A DNA stretch of 64,000 nt, from NCBI GenBank assembly GCA_017506865.1, contig JAFCMP010000445.1:1302001-1366000 (forward strand). The letters run 5' to 3'. Under the pieces are notes generated by a model. The model worked only from the letters and a program-made list of their open reading frames with translations, was not told the DNA's origin and made no database searches. Of the stretch, positions 1 through 11,000 are shown piece after piece. Made by a program: the position numbers and the translations under genes. Every line of letters begins with the position of its first letter. Positions within the stretch are counted from its first letter, which is position 1. Origin of the DNA: Tribonema minus. Taxonomy: Eukaryota; Sar; Xanthophyceae; Tribonematales; Tribonemataceae.

Positions 1-2
1 CG

Positions 3-803
3 TGCATCAAGTGCGGCTACCTCAACGGCGTGCGATGGCTTCACCCGTGGACCTCGAATCTGGACTTGGACTTTTGCCAGCTAGCTGCACGTGCTGGGCG
101 CTTTGAGATGCTGCAGTTGGGCCACGCCCATGGTTTCCCCTTGGATTACCGGACCTGCCGGGATGCCGCACGCGGAGGGCATTTCGAAATGCTGCAGTGG
201 GCACGTGCCAACGGATGCCCCTGGGACGACATGACAACCTTACAGGCTGCAGAGCATGGGCATCTGCACGTTGTGCGGTGGGCCCGAGAAAATGGCTGCC
301 CTTGGAGCATGGACACAACATACGCTGCTGCCATCAGCGGGCACCTGGAGCTATTGCAGTGGCTGCTGAGCGATGGGTGCACGCAGCACCCTGAGATCTG
401 CCGCATGGCTGCGGCCGGTGGCCATATCGAGATGCTGCAATGGGCGCACAGCAACGGTCATTCCTGGGACGAGTTCACGTGCAGCGCTGCTGCGTCTGGC
501 GGACACCTGGAGACCCTTCAGTAAGCGCGAGCAAACGGGTGCCCATGGGATGCGAAAACCTGCAGGGCAGCTGCATCAAGTGGCCTTCTGGAGACTCTTC
601 AGTGTGCTCGCGCGAACGGCTGCCCTTGGGACTCGGATACGTGCAGCGCAGCGGCATTCAATGGCCACGTGGATGTCCTGCAGTGGGCGCGCGCCAACGG
701 CTGCCCCTGGGACTCGGAGACGTGCAAGTGGGCAGCTGTCAGGGGGCACACAGAGGTGCTGCGCTGGGCGCTGGCCAACGGGTGCCCGCCGCACAACGCG
801 TGA
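3..803 (+). pseudogene. Ankyrin-type repeat protein, 5' partial, with one in-frame stop
   Basis: The frame enters from the left edge and holds about ten repeats of 26-28 residues with the pattern G-H-x-E-x-L-Q-W-A-R-x-N-G-C-P-W-D and a T-C-x-A-A-A helix. This variant of the ankyrin fold is common in stramenopiles, other protists and large DNA viruses, and it serves in protein-protein binding. No other domain is visible. A TAA at 522-524 stands where the repeats have Trp (LQW-ARANG), and the same frame then continues through three more repeats to a TGA at 801-803. Other genes here end in TAA or TGA, so stop-codon reassignment is unlikely. Either the protein ends at 524 or this is a fresh pseudogene. 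There is no sign of an intron at the stop. The repeat identity is clear; the substrate and partner are unknown. Confidence 0.75.
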
Positions 804-3354
804 GACGGACGCAGGTGACTATGCGTGACATCAGATTCTCACGTGCTGTGCGTTGCCAGTCACACTCTGCACTGCAGCACATGCTTGCGCTACGATGACA
901 CGCATGACTGTCACCTCCCGCATCAGTGCTGCATCAATAATTGTTGCTGTGCATGCAGCTGGAACAGATATCTGCACCAGGTGCAGTCGGCAGCAAGTAT
1001 GGTCCAATCCCCGTGCAGTCAGGCCCTTAAGCACACCCTCGCTGCTTTCCGCTCGCCTGTCTCCTCCTGTCCCCTGCTGATTCATAGCAACAACTGCCTG
1101 TGGCAACTACATGACGGACCTGAGGAGGGCAAGGAGAGGGAGGGGAGGCTGACTGTTACTCTGACTGCATTTGAACGCGCATTCAGCAATCCCTGCTGGC
1201 GCTGAGGCACCAGTCGCAGTGCGCGATGAAGCTCATGTGCCCAAGCAGGTGACCCAAATGCACGTTTGTGGCGTTACTGAAGTGTTCTATAGACTGCTTC
1301 TGCATCAATATGAGTAGTTCCTTATAATCATTGTATAGGGTACAACCGGCATGGCAGCATTCATGAGGGCAACGTTGAATATGGTGTATTTGCTTCAATC
1401 ATTGTAAAGGGTAAATAAATTACAAATTCGGCAATGGCAGCATTCGTGAGGGCAGCGTTGACTGATGCATGCCACGTAGCAGCTGCTCAGATGCAGTCAC
1501 CTGCATCAGCGTTGCAGACAAGTCAAGAACTGCGACCACGACACTGCACCAACTGAAGGCTGCAGCAGATGAACGTTGTGCGCGGATACGACTAGCTGAA
1601 ACCTTGCATGAGGAAAAGACCCGCCGCGTGCAGTGCATGCGCGGCTTATTGGTGCAGGCTTCAGACGATGCCAGTTCATGCGTCATGCTGCTGAATTTGA
1701 GTCACCCGCGAGTCACTGTGAATCTGAGTCGACATGAGTCACTCATGCATGATCCTGAGCACTGCGGGCTCACTTAAGCTGTGCACGCGCACGAGGACAC
1801 ACACCTGACCCTCACGCCTATCCTAATAGGGCTTGCTGCTGTGCACGCATTGCCTTTGCTTGCAGGTAGCCTGAACCACAATGGGAGGTGCCATTCCTAC
1901 TCGTGGTGCGATCATGCGACAGCAGCATCGCCACAGTACTCAGTAGATGGCGCCAACAGCCAAAGCGCAATCTGGCAGTCGTGCATCGCGCTCCTGTAGA
2001 TGCACGATCACCAGTTGCTTGCGCGCATACAACAGTTGTACTCTTGATCACTTGTGTTTGGGCGGTTTGCGCAGAACTCAATGCGCTTACATCCTGAGCT
2101 AGAACGCGGTAGCAGCAGCTGTAGCTCACTGTAGGATTCCACAATAGCCAGACCGATTGCACAGCACAAGTGCGCACAGCTGCTGCTGCCTTGCAAAGTT
2201 TGCTGCACAGACAATACACTGCATGCTGCACGCCCACATCATGTTCAGAGTCCGCAGGAACCACTGACGCCAAGAGCATACAACAGGAAATATCAGAGGT
2301 CTGTCTGACTGAAGCAGAATGTCATTGTGCTGCTGTCTGCTGGTCATTTGGCGGCGCACCAGAGATTACTGCTGTAACTGGTGCTGCTAGAGATGCATGG
2401 TATCTGAGCGTATTGCTCCATTCGGCACGCCATGACTTGCACTTCAGCGCATGGACAAATACAACAAATGTGTGTGCATCCTCAACTGGTGTATGTGGGC
2501 TCTGTGTCGTACCGCGCTCATAAATCATCAACAAGAGTGAGCAGAGCTAACGTCATCAGTATGTTGTAATAATTTGTGTGCACAGACATTGTGTAGTCAT
2601 TTGCAACAGCGTACAGTTTGTCCGGAGAGATGGCTGCTTCGATCCTGTGTGTGTTAAGATGCGTGGGCTGGTGTGCAACTGAGCATTGCGCTGCACAGGT
2701 GAGCTTCAAACTTCATGCTGGCTGCACGTCAAAGTAAAAAATGAGCCAATTGTCAAGTCAAACCGAGCAAAACAATGACAAATGAGAACCACCTCTTGGA
2801 GGGAAAGCTGCCCTACTGTACACTGCAATCACTGTAGTCGATGCAGCGCATCTTCACACATGCAACGCCATTTCATCGCCCTATGAAAGCATGATGAACA
2901 CCACGGCGACAAGCAGCAACAGCAGAGCATAGCAACTTCCTCGATCAAACAAACGATGACATGTATGCACAACATGTGTACTTGAAAGTGTACTCTATAT
3001 CTGCGCGAACCTTGATGTCTAAGCAGTGACTACTTACTTTCTTCGTGCCCCCTTCACATGATCGTACTGAGTAAACGATCAGTGCTATGTATGGTGCATG
3101 CGAAGGAAAGCGAAAGCCGATGGCATATGTCAACAACACTCATGTAGACTTGGCCAATGTGTAACCTGCTCTTCACAAGGTAATTCAGGGAACCTGACAG
3201 TGTTCGCCTGCATGCTGCACGTGCCGACTGCAAGTGCTCTGCACATTATTTCGGAAGAGCACGTGAGACACGCAGCAACAGCTTGGCAAGCATGATACAG
3301 GGAGCACACAGTGGCGATGATTCACACACTCCAGAACAACTGCAGGCAACAAAC
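804..3354. other. Intergenic stretch, no supported gene
   Basis: Short ORFs occur on both strands, but none has a recognisable domain or convincing splice-bounded coding. A small decayed tandem duplication is visible: the block around 1335-1390 recurs around 1410-1465 (GGCATGGCAGCATTCATGAG versus GGCAATGGCAGCATTCGTGA). I see no RNA gene. Confidence 0.5.
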
Positions 3355-5634
3355 TTACAGTTTACTATTCTGAGATGGTGGAAAATACAATGGGTCGAAA
3401 CCCAGCACTGTCAATACGCACTGTCGAGAAATGACAGTCAACCCCAGCTGTTTGGCACGATCGAGCACCGCGCTAGACTCTGAGCCGGGTTGCAGCCATA
3501 GGTACTTGATGCCCGCCTGCGCTGCATCGTCCATGACGCGCATTGTTACATGTGGTGGCGTCACCACCGATACGGCCACCTGCCAGGCACACACAGACAC
3601 CAAACAGGAGGAATTTATCTGATTACTCATGGTCAAGGGCGGATGCACGATGTCACCGACTTCTACTAGCAAATTTCACTTTATGTGTGGTGGCGTCACC
3701 ACTGATATGGCCACCTGCCAGGCACATACAGACACCAAGCACATTAGAGTCTAAGGGCAGCGCCCAACGATGCAAACCAACACCAGCTATGTACTTGATG
3801 TGTCGTGAAGTCACCGGTCACAATGGGCGGGGGGGTGATGGGGCCACCTTTTGAAAGAAGGTCGCAACGAAAATGAGTGAAAGTGCCAAGGTGTCATGGA
3901 TTTATCACCATGCGCTGCGGAGAAAGCCGTTGTGATGTGAGCAAAGAAATGGACCTTGGAAGCAAGCAAGCAAGCAAGTGAGAAGCATCTTTAGCACCGC
4001 AATGGTGGTGACCTGACAGGAACGGGTGAGACAGGCTTGCAGTCGGCAGTAGAGAGCGTTATTTTATGCTGCAAGTACACGTGCATTTGCACGAGAGGGT
4101 AAGCAGCTTTGCGACTATGCTGATAGCACGTGCAGACGGGTAACGGTCTGCTCTGAAATTCCCAACCGCGTGACGCGCCCTTGACACATGATGCAGTCAT
4201 CGCATGCACACCGCTTCTGCGCATTGCTCATCAACTGTGCCAGTCTTTTGCCCGCCACCTCAACGCTTCTCACCCTGTATACGTACCCTTGAAGTAATTA
4301 CTCATGGGTGTATACTGTCAACCAGTCCGCATCCATGCGCACCCCATGATCACCACATCTCATAGGCAAGCAGCACGGGTCTAGATACAATACCAATAAC
4401 AATGTACCAAGAGCCACATGGCACCTGTGGATGCACCAACGTGCACAAATTGCCTGCACACGCCTGCACGCTGCAGCTTGCGCAGCACTAGTTCAACATG
4501 AAGTAGCTGAGCGCTGGTGACGCACCTCACTCCGCGGCTCCGGCAGCTGCGACAGCGAGGCCACACACGCCACGCCCTCTATAGCCATTGCCTTGGGGTT
4601 AACGGGAGTCACGGCACGATCGTGCTGCAGGTAGCAGCGCAGGCACTTGTTGCCATACTTGGTGCGGTCCTGGCTTGCTCCCACCTGGGGTAGGTAAGTA
4701 TGCCTGGGGTTAGTTATGGTTACAAGTAGGTTAGGGTGCGGGCAGCTGGGGTAAGTAGGGTTGCGCGCACCTGCGGTTAGTAGGGTTACATATGTTAAGG
4801 CGGGTGTGGCAGATGTCGAGAGGAAGTCGATGTGCAGGTGCTTGCACCCTGTGTGCGAGCAGACACTCTCGGCACTGCAGTGTGGCAGAGTTCACGTTGC
4901 GGTTGACCGCCGCGCTGCTAGTTTGTCTCTGAGCAAGTACAAAGGTTTCGTGGGCACCATGCGGAGCGGTGACATGCGATGGATGCATGCAGGGTGCAAG
5001 TCTGGGCGGCGCTGCTTGTGCAGAGAGGGCAAGCTTGTTTACTTTGACGTCACCACGGAGCGCCCAACACGCAGCACAGTACAGCTTCAGCGTTGTGATG
5101 CGTCAATTGTAGCAAACCCAATCACACAATCAAGTGTGACTGAGACTCCTCAAGCTGGCATGTTAATAGGTAGAAACGATTGCGGAGACATCTATTCTTG
5201 CCCCCGACAACAGACAACAGATGCCAGTATCCATGAGTTCTTGCTATGGGACGGTGGCAGCTGCGGAGTTGATCGCTTGGAAGTTCAAGCGCGAGCCATG
5301 CGTACCCAGCTGTAATACATTACAGACTTGCACAGCGATCTTCTGGCAGCTCACACGGACGTGCCGTGCTGCTGGGCCTTACTCGAAAAATTCGGTTCAA
5401 GTTCTTTAAAGAAAAAGATTCACATGCACAATCTTACTCCAAACTAGCATCGACAGTCAAGATACATGCTGAGGTCTCGCGGCAGCTGAGTGCGTCGTGC
5501 ATCAGGCAATACGCTGTGCTTTCCAAGTGAAAGAGACGCAGCCACCGCGGTCGACTCACCACAGCGTAGCGCGGATGTGCCAAGAAAGCCACCACCTGCT
5601 TCGGATCTACGGAGCTCTTCTTCTTGCTCGACAT
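3355..5634 (-). CDS. CoA-binding domain protein (YccU-like, CoA_binding_2), three exons
   Basis: Exons on the minus strand are 5634-5560, 4684-4526 and 3579-3355, all joining in phase 0, giving 152 residues, the usual length for this family. Residues 1-25 begin MSSKKKSSVDPKQ and lead into the first strand (FLAHPRYAV). Exon 2 supplies VGASQDRTKYGNK, then PVNPK, then SLSQLPEP. Exon 3 supplies VAVSVVTPPHVT and GIKYLWLQPGSES, followed by QCVLTVLGF. These are the Rossmann-type CoA-binding motifs (VGAS..R.K.G, VNP, TPP, WLQPG.ES) in family order. Donors are GTGAGT and GTGCGT; acceptors end CAG. Members bind CoA, but their reaction is mostly unknown. The TAA overlaps a possible donor (GTAAGT), so a different C-terminus is possible. 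An upstream in-frame Met at 5697 is an alternative start. Confidence 0.87.
3686..3739 (-). repeat. Tandem copy of the exon 3 acceptor of the CoA-binding gene
   Basis: This block repeats 3551-3604, which holds the end of intron 2, the CAG acceptor and the first bases of exon 3. It still carries TGCCTGGCAG followed by GTGGCC and the codons for the VVTPP motif. The copy lies inside the intron, about 135 bp upstream of the true acceptor, and does not continue into the rest of the exon. Confidence 0.8.
4685..4800. repeat. Degenerate TTAGGG-like repeats next to a splice acceptor
   Basis: Intron 1 of the CoA-binding gene holds loose repeats of CTGGGGTAAGTAGGGTTAC type right beside the exon 2 acceptor. 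They resemble decayed telomere-like DNA or short decayed copies of the acceptor itself (CACCTGGGGTAGGTAAG). The two readings cannot be separated by eye. Confidence 0.4.
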
Positions 5635-6349
5635 GAAAACCTCCAGTGCTCTTCCAGTAGGAGTGCCCTGGTGTATCAGCACAGTGCTGGAGCACACACA
5701 CCAGCCTCACCAAAACCGCGATGGTGAAGTTCACTTCAAGTTCAAAGTTCAACGTCAACTTGAAGAAACATGGACGACCTAACCGCACGCACCCAACAAA
5801 TGCAATGGCAGCGAGTACAGCAGTCTTCCGAAATACGCGCCCCGCCCTCTGATTGCGAGGGCTAGCCGACCGCGCCTGTGCTGTGTACTTCCAGCGCCGT
5901 CTGAGCAGCCCCTGATTGCCAAGTCAACACCATCCGCTTGTGAACGGCGAGTTCTTGGATCCGCTGCTGTCCCAGCCGCCTGCGCCTTGACACGCCCTGG
6001 CGGACATTTGTAAAATGCTAATAATGATGATGCGGCGCGCCTGAGAAGCGGGGGGCCGTCACACAGCTGAAGCTTTGTCTCTACGCACAGTTACGGTTAG
6101 GCTTCACAATGTTCAAATGTGAGCTAATGTGAGGTCCAGGTCTATTGTCCTTTAGCCGCAAAGCTGTCCATTTTGACCTTAACGGAAACAAAGCAGTACC
6201 AACAGCGGCACTCATGACAGCAGTGATCCGTTGTGACTTTTCTGAGGGCTAGCCGACCGCGCCTGTGCTGCGAAGTTTATGTGCTCTCAAAGCACCATGA
6301 GCAGCCTTTTTGGGAGTTAAGCTAGCACTTGTGTACAGTGAGTCCACAC
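5635..6349. repeat. Upstream region with a decayed copy of the next exon
   Basis: The block from about 5850 to 6065 is an older duplicate of about 6240-6460: both start with GGGCTAGCCGACCGCGCC and share CTGCTGTCCC, CCTTGACAC and GCGCCTGAGAAG further on. The left copy no longer keeps an open frame. At 5731-5766 lies a cluster of the ACTTCAAGTT/AACTTGAAG motif that recurs through the window. No gene is visible here apart from the start region of the CoA-binding gene. Confidence 0.55.
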
Positions 6350-6457
6350 CTGCTGCTGTCCCTGCATCCTGCGCCAGAAGACCTTGACACCCTGGCCGGC
6401 GATCTCAAGAGCCTGTGATAACTGTGGTGCGCCTGAGAAGAAGTCGTCGTCGTCACA
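6350..6457 (-). CDS. Orphan exon of an unrecognised minus-strand gene
   Basis: A 36-codon open exon is bounded by a CTGGCAG acceptor and a CAGCAG/GTGTGG donor. The peptide starts CDDDDFFSGAPQLSQ and continues ALEIAGQGVKVFWRRMQ, which looks like a helix-strand coding segment, not noise. Phase is 0 at both ends, which would fit the exon candidate at 7536-7928 just upstream. The frame also runs on to a TAA at about 6323, so this could be a last exon. A decayed duplicate lies near 5950-6060. I do not recognise the family. Confidence 0.4.
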
Positions 6458-7535
6458 CTGCCAGCGGAGCACTTTCTTCGTTCACGGTTAATGATGCTGT
6501 TCGCTGCCACCGTCGCTTCCCGACATCCTCGAGGAGCGTGGTTTTGGCAAGCAGTGCAGAGCTAGGCTGCTGCTGAGGCCCTGCGGCTGAGGGCTTTCAT
6601 CGGTCCTCATTCGACTCACTGCTGGAGCTAAATCCTGTGCCGCAGTTTTCGCCTGCCAGTGCCCCCCACCCACCTCCAGGGCCCTTGCTATATATGACAT
6701 AGTAATGCGGGCCAAGTCTATACAGCCATTGAGCCTTCATGTATACCATCATAATGTCAAAACGCATCAATATCAATCACAGCGCGCATCTGCTGCCTCC
6801 TCATGGCGACTCACTTTTTGAGCCAGTTGCAACACTGCGCGGCATCCAGTGCCAGGAAGGTGCTGTGGCTGTTGGGACTCACTCTCGTGACGAATGGCTG
6901 CACTCAACCATTTGAGAGCCGGTCTGGTTGGCATATGAGCCGTGACTTGACGATAAAGTGATTGGCACATCAATTCAACTCAAGAGAAGGTCGAAGGCTG
7001 TGCTCCACAAGCAGGGTCAAAGCAAGCCGTCTGTCTTACAATATTATGGCAGCCTCTGCGTTGCAGAATCATGGCAACCTCTGAACAGATAATTCTGCAG
7101 CAACAGCACACCTGACACTTTTTAGAATCGTCTCAGCAAGCTCTTCTTGTCCGCAACAGGCGACATACTTGGTACCTTCTAGTTGCAGAGCAGTTTTGCA
7201 GTGTGGCCAGCAGCACAAACGGGGGGGAGAGGGGGGGCGCAAAAAGCGGGGCGCGCAGGCGCAGTTGTGGCAATCTGATGGTTACAAGTGGTCACCATTT
7301 GTTCACTCAGCCTGCCGCAATGTAGACTCCACCAATGGCCCTGCATCGCCACAAACTTCCTTGTCGTCACGTCATGTACATCTTGACAGTGCAATGCACG
7401 GCACTGCGACCTCGCATGTCGACCATTAGCGACATTAGCCACCCACCTCTTCCAGTTAAACCTCTACACAGGCTTACTCAGAGTCTCAAAGTGCACCACC
7501 ATTCTTACACAAGAAAGAAAGCCACAATATCTTAC

Positions 7536-7928
7536 CCATTGACCCTGCACAAAGTATGACCCCCCTGGTTCCAGGGTATGCTTCCTCCGCCCCGCCCCCT
7601 TATGTACAGCCGCTGCTACATTATATACAATGAAGGTGTGTGTGCCATCATCTGCGAACGGCACAGGCGCTACCTCCCCCGCCGACTGCCGCCCGCAGCG
7701 CCAGCGCAGCGTAATGCCACATGTCTCATTCCAAACAAACGTACATACAAACCTACAGAGCCACTCGCGCCGACATGACACGTGCGGTGTGCGCGCCCGC
7801 TGCACATCGAACACCGCCCTGCTGACAGCAGATTGCACTCGCTGCTGTTGTGACACGAAATCCGCACCACTGCGCCGCCATCGCAACGGCCCAGTTTGCC
7901 GATCAAACATAATCAACACCACAGCCAC
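7536..7928 (-). CDS. Orphan exon or ORF, unrecognised
   Basis: The open frame ends at a good donor (CAATGG/GTAAGA). Its last 70 or so codons read like an extracellular or beta-rich domain: WNETCGITLRWRCG, then PFADDGTHTFIVYNV, then TLEPGGSYFV. A likely acceptor (GATGTGCAG) lies near 7815, which would make the real exon shorter than the ORF. It may belong with the exon at 6350-6457 in one gene lying between the CoA-binding gene and the plastid-targeted gene, all on the minus strand. I found no start codon with a convincing context. Confidence 0.35.
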
Positions 7929-8056
7929 CCCCTCTCGGGCCGTGTCCCGCCCCCAGCCTTGTCATCTCACAAGCAGCACGACAGGTGGAAGCAGCACGCG
8001 CCGCCGTTCTGCGCAGTCAGCACTGACGCACCACCTCCCGGATCAGTGCGCACGCA

Positions 8057-11000
8057 TTAAGTGTTGATGCCGTCGAGCATCGCTGTGATCGCGTGCACCG
8101 CGACGACCGCCTTGGTCATGCCGATGGGCCAGTAGGCGTGCACAAAGCGCCAGAGCGTGGGGCCCGCGAGCATGGCGTAGAGCGGCATGATCTGCACGCG
8201 CGGCGGGAGCGTCACAGGGCACAGCAGGAGCGCCACAGGGCGCGGTAGGAGCGTCACAGGGCGCACCAGGAGCGTCACAGAGTGCATCAGGAGCGTCACA
8301 TAGTGCATCAGGAGCGTCACAGAGCGCAGCAGCAGCGTCACAGAGCATAGCGGGAGCGTCACATGGCATGTCAGGAGCGTCACAGAGCGCAGCAAGAGTC
8401 CCAAAGCGCAGGAGCGTCACAGAGCACAGCGCGAGCGTCACAGGGCGCAGGGGGAGCGTCACAAGGCACGTCAGCAGCGTCACAGCGTGCAGCGGGAGCG
8501 TCACAGAGCGCAACAGGGGTCACAGAGCGCAACGGGAGCGTCACAGGGCGCAGCGTCAGCGGATGGTGACAACATGACGCGCAGTCAGAAGCTGATTAAA
8601 AGGGCTATAGTTTGTAGTCAGTGGCGTAGGGACGTCAAGGTAAGGCTAGCCGCGACTTGACGCGCTCTTGTGTCACCATTTCCACAGGGTTGTTGAAGCG
8701 ACACAGCAAGCGGAAATGGGATGGAAGCAGCGCATAAGGAATCCACAGCGTCGCCGTGGACTGCGAGTGAGTAACCGTACAGAGCTGATGGCTATGATGC
8801 TGATGGTTATGATGCTGATGGTAACGACGTAAAATTTCACAACGTGGCCTTGGACTGAGTGACTGATGGCTTCTTCTCCTCAGCACATGCATGCGGCTGT
8901 ATCTCAAGTCACAAAAGCCGGCCAGGTGCATGGCGCGCTGCTGCACAGCACTCAGCAGAGAACAAAAAGGTTCATGTAGTTGGCAGACAAGACAGCACCC
9001 CACTCAGCACCGTTTCCCCAGCCTGAGCGTTGTGGATGAGTGGCATACAGTTGTTTACAGGCGCATTCGCAGCATAATCATGTGGTCACGTGCATTAGCC
9101 AAGGGGCCTCAAGCTGCACCCATGTTCATCTACGGCTGCCCTAAGAACAACCGCTGCCTCAGCGCTCCACCAAACATCAGTGCTCAACTGGAACCACATA
9201 CACTTCGAAGTACGACAGTCAGCGCCAGGGTCCAACCACATGGGTGATCAATCAGAGCCACACGCGACCGGAGTGAGGGTTAATGCTAGGGCAAGACCAC
9301 AATCAGTGCTTAGTCAGCCCACAAAAGGTCAGAGTTAGGGTTAAGGCTAGAGTAAGACCACATCAGTGCTCAACGAGCCCAAATAGGGTAACAGCTAGGG
9401 TTAAGACAAGGGCAGGTATTGCTCACCTCCGTGGTCAGCCAGCCCAGCACAGGGTTGCCAGGGATAGGCCCGACGGGCTCCAGCGAGTTGCTAGACGTGC
9501 TGGCTGTGGGCCTGGCCTTGGCCTTCTCCGCATCGGTCGCATCCGCCCGCGGCTTTGCGGCCTGAGGCCTGTTTTCGGCCATAATCTTGGTGGCATGCTT
9601 GAGCGCGTTGGCCTCCACGCGACTCACGGTGTGGCTGCGGTGGCAAGCAGTCGCGTAAATAAGATGAGTTGCAGAGCTGAACACGTGCCGTGATCTCAAG
9701 AAAAGAAACAAAAAGCGTCGGCACAGTGTGGCGGCGGTGGCAGGCAGGCGTGGATAAGATGAGTTGCAGTGCTCAATATGAGTGATGCATGCCGTAATTG
9801 CACAAAACACGTCAAGCGGTTCTGAGGTGCCGGCGAAGAAAGGCTCGCAGGCTGCAGAGCAAATTGTCACTTCACCATCGCAACGCAGCTGAAATTCTTG
9901 TAGCTGATGGCCGTTCGCGCAAGTCATGGCAAGTATCACATCGCCGGTGCTGCCAAACCACGTGCTGTCACGACTGCACAGAGCAATGAAGGTTTATGGA
10001 AACGAATCAAAAGATCGTAGAGCTCTAGGTGACAAAGGATGTTTAGCCGCAAGTGCCTTCCACCAATAACCGTGGTCGCCGCTGTTGCAGTCATCGGCCA
10101 CGAGTCAAACAGTGCCATCATATCCACAGGTCAAAAGACTTCTGTGTGCGAGCTTTGTAGCGTTCGAGGGCATGGGTGTTCAGTATGGAAAGGTCTGACG
10201 TGTTCGGTAGGCCAGCTCCAGCTGGTAGCCCAAACACAGGAGGTGCAGCAGCTATTGACAGCGCTCTTGAATGCGCGTAGTGTAGAAGGTGGTGTGCGGG
10301 GTTTTGAACCAAACGTGCGGCGACACGAAGGCTCCAGGTTGTTTAGCACGAGCTATCCGTAGCGTTCTCCTTTCCTCACCTACGAGCAGTAGTGTAGCAG
10401 CGGAGCGCGTGTCAGGAGCCTTGTCTGGTCCCCTAGCTTCGCCGCGCTAGAGGTGTAAACCACCTGTTCTAGCTCCATCTACCCAGTTTCCACTCCGTCT
10501 CGGGTAGTCCGTCAGCAATGTTTAAAAAAGGCAACGTATGTGGTACGTAATAGCTTTATTTTCCTCGACTTATTGATTATGCAGGGCACCGATATGTGCT
10601 CCCCTGCATAAGCGAATCATATTCAATGATTCACATTATGTAACTTCCCGTTACATCCTGATTCAACCGGTTCATCAAACTTCAAGTTGAAGTTGAAGAA
10701 AATGAGTCGTACGGTCAGATCACCCCAGAGTGGGGGTGAAAAGTCCCATTTGCATTTGCAGGGAGGTTCCCTGTACGCACCATATTCAAAGCTTTGAGCC
10801 ACACTACTTAGCTTTGAGCCACACTACTTAGCTTAGGTTGTGGTGATTCATAGCTATAAATACCGAATAAATACGCTAGTCGTATTTATTTTTGTTTGTT
10901 GGCTGTTAATTGACGAATGATAATTCTGAAATACTTTTTAGCTAATCGTTCTGATAAATGATTGACATGATGTCTATTGTGTACTTTGGCATACCTCTTG

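Noticed and set aside
8043-8513. 156-codon and 115-codon ORFs with peptide repeats
   Set aside because: They come from the 21-bp minisatellite; only the part beyond the acceptor at 8191 is exon.
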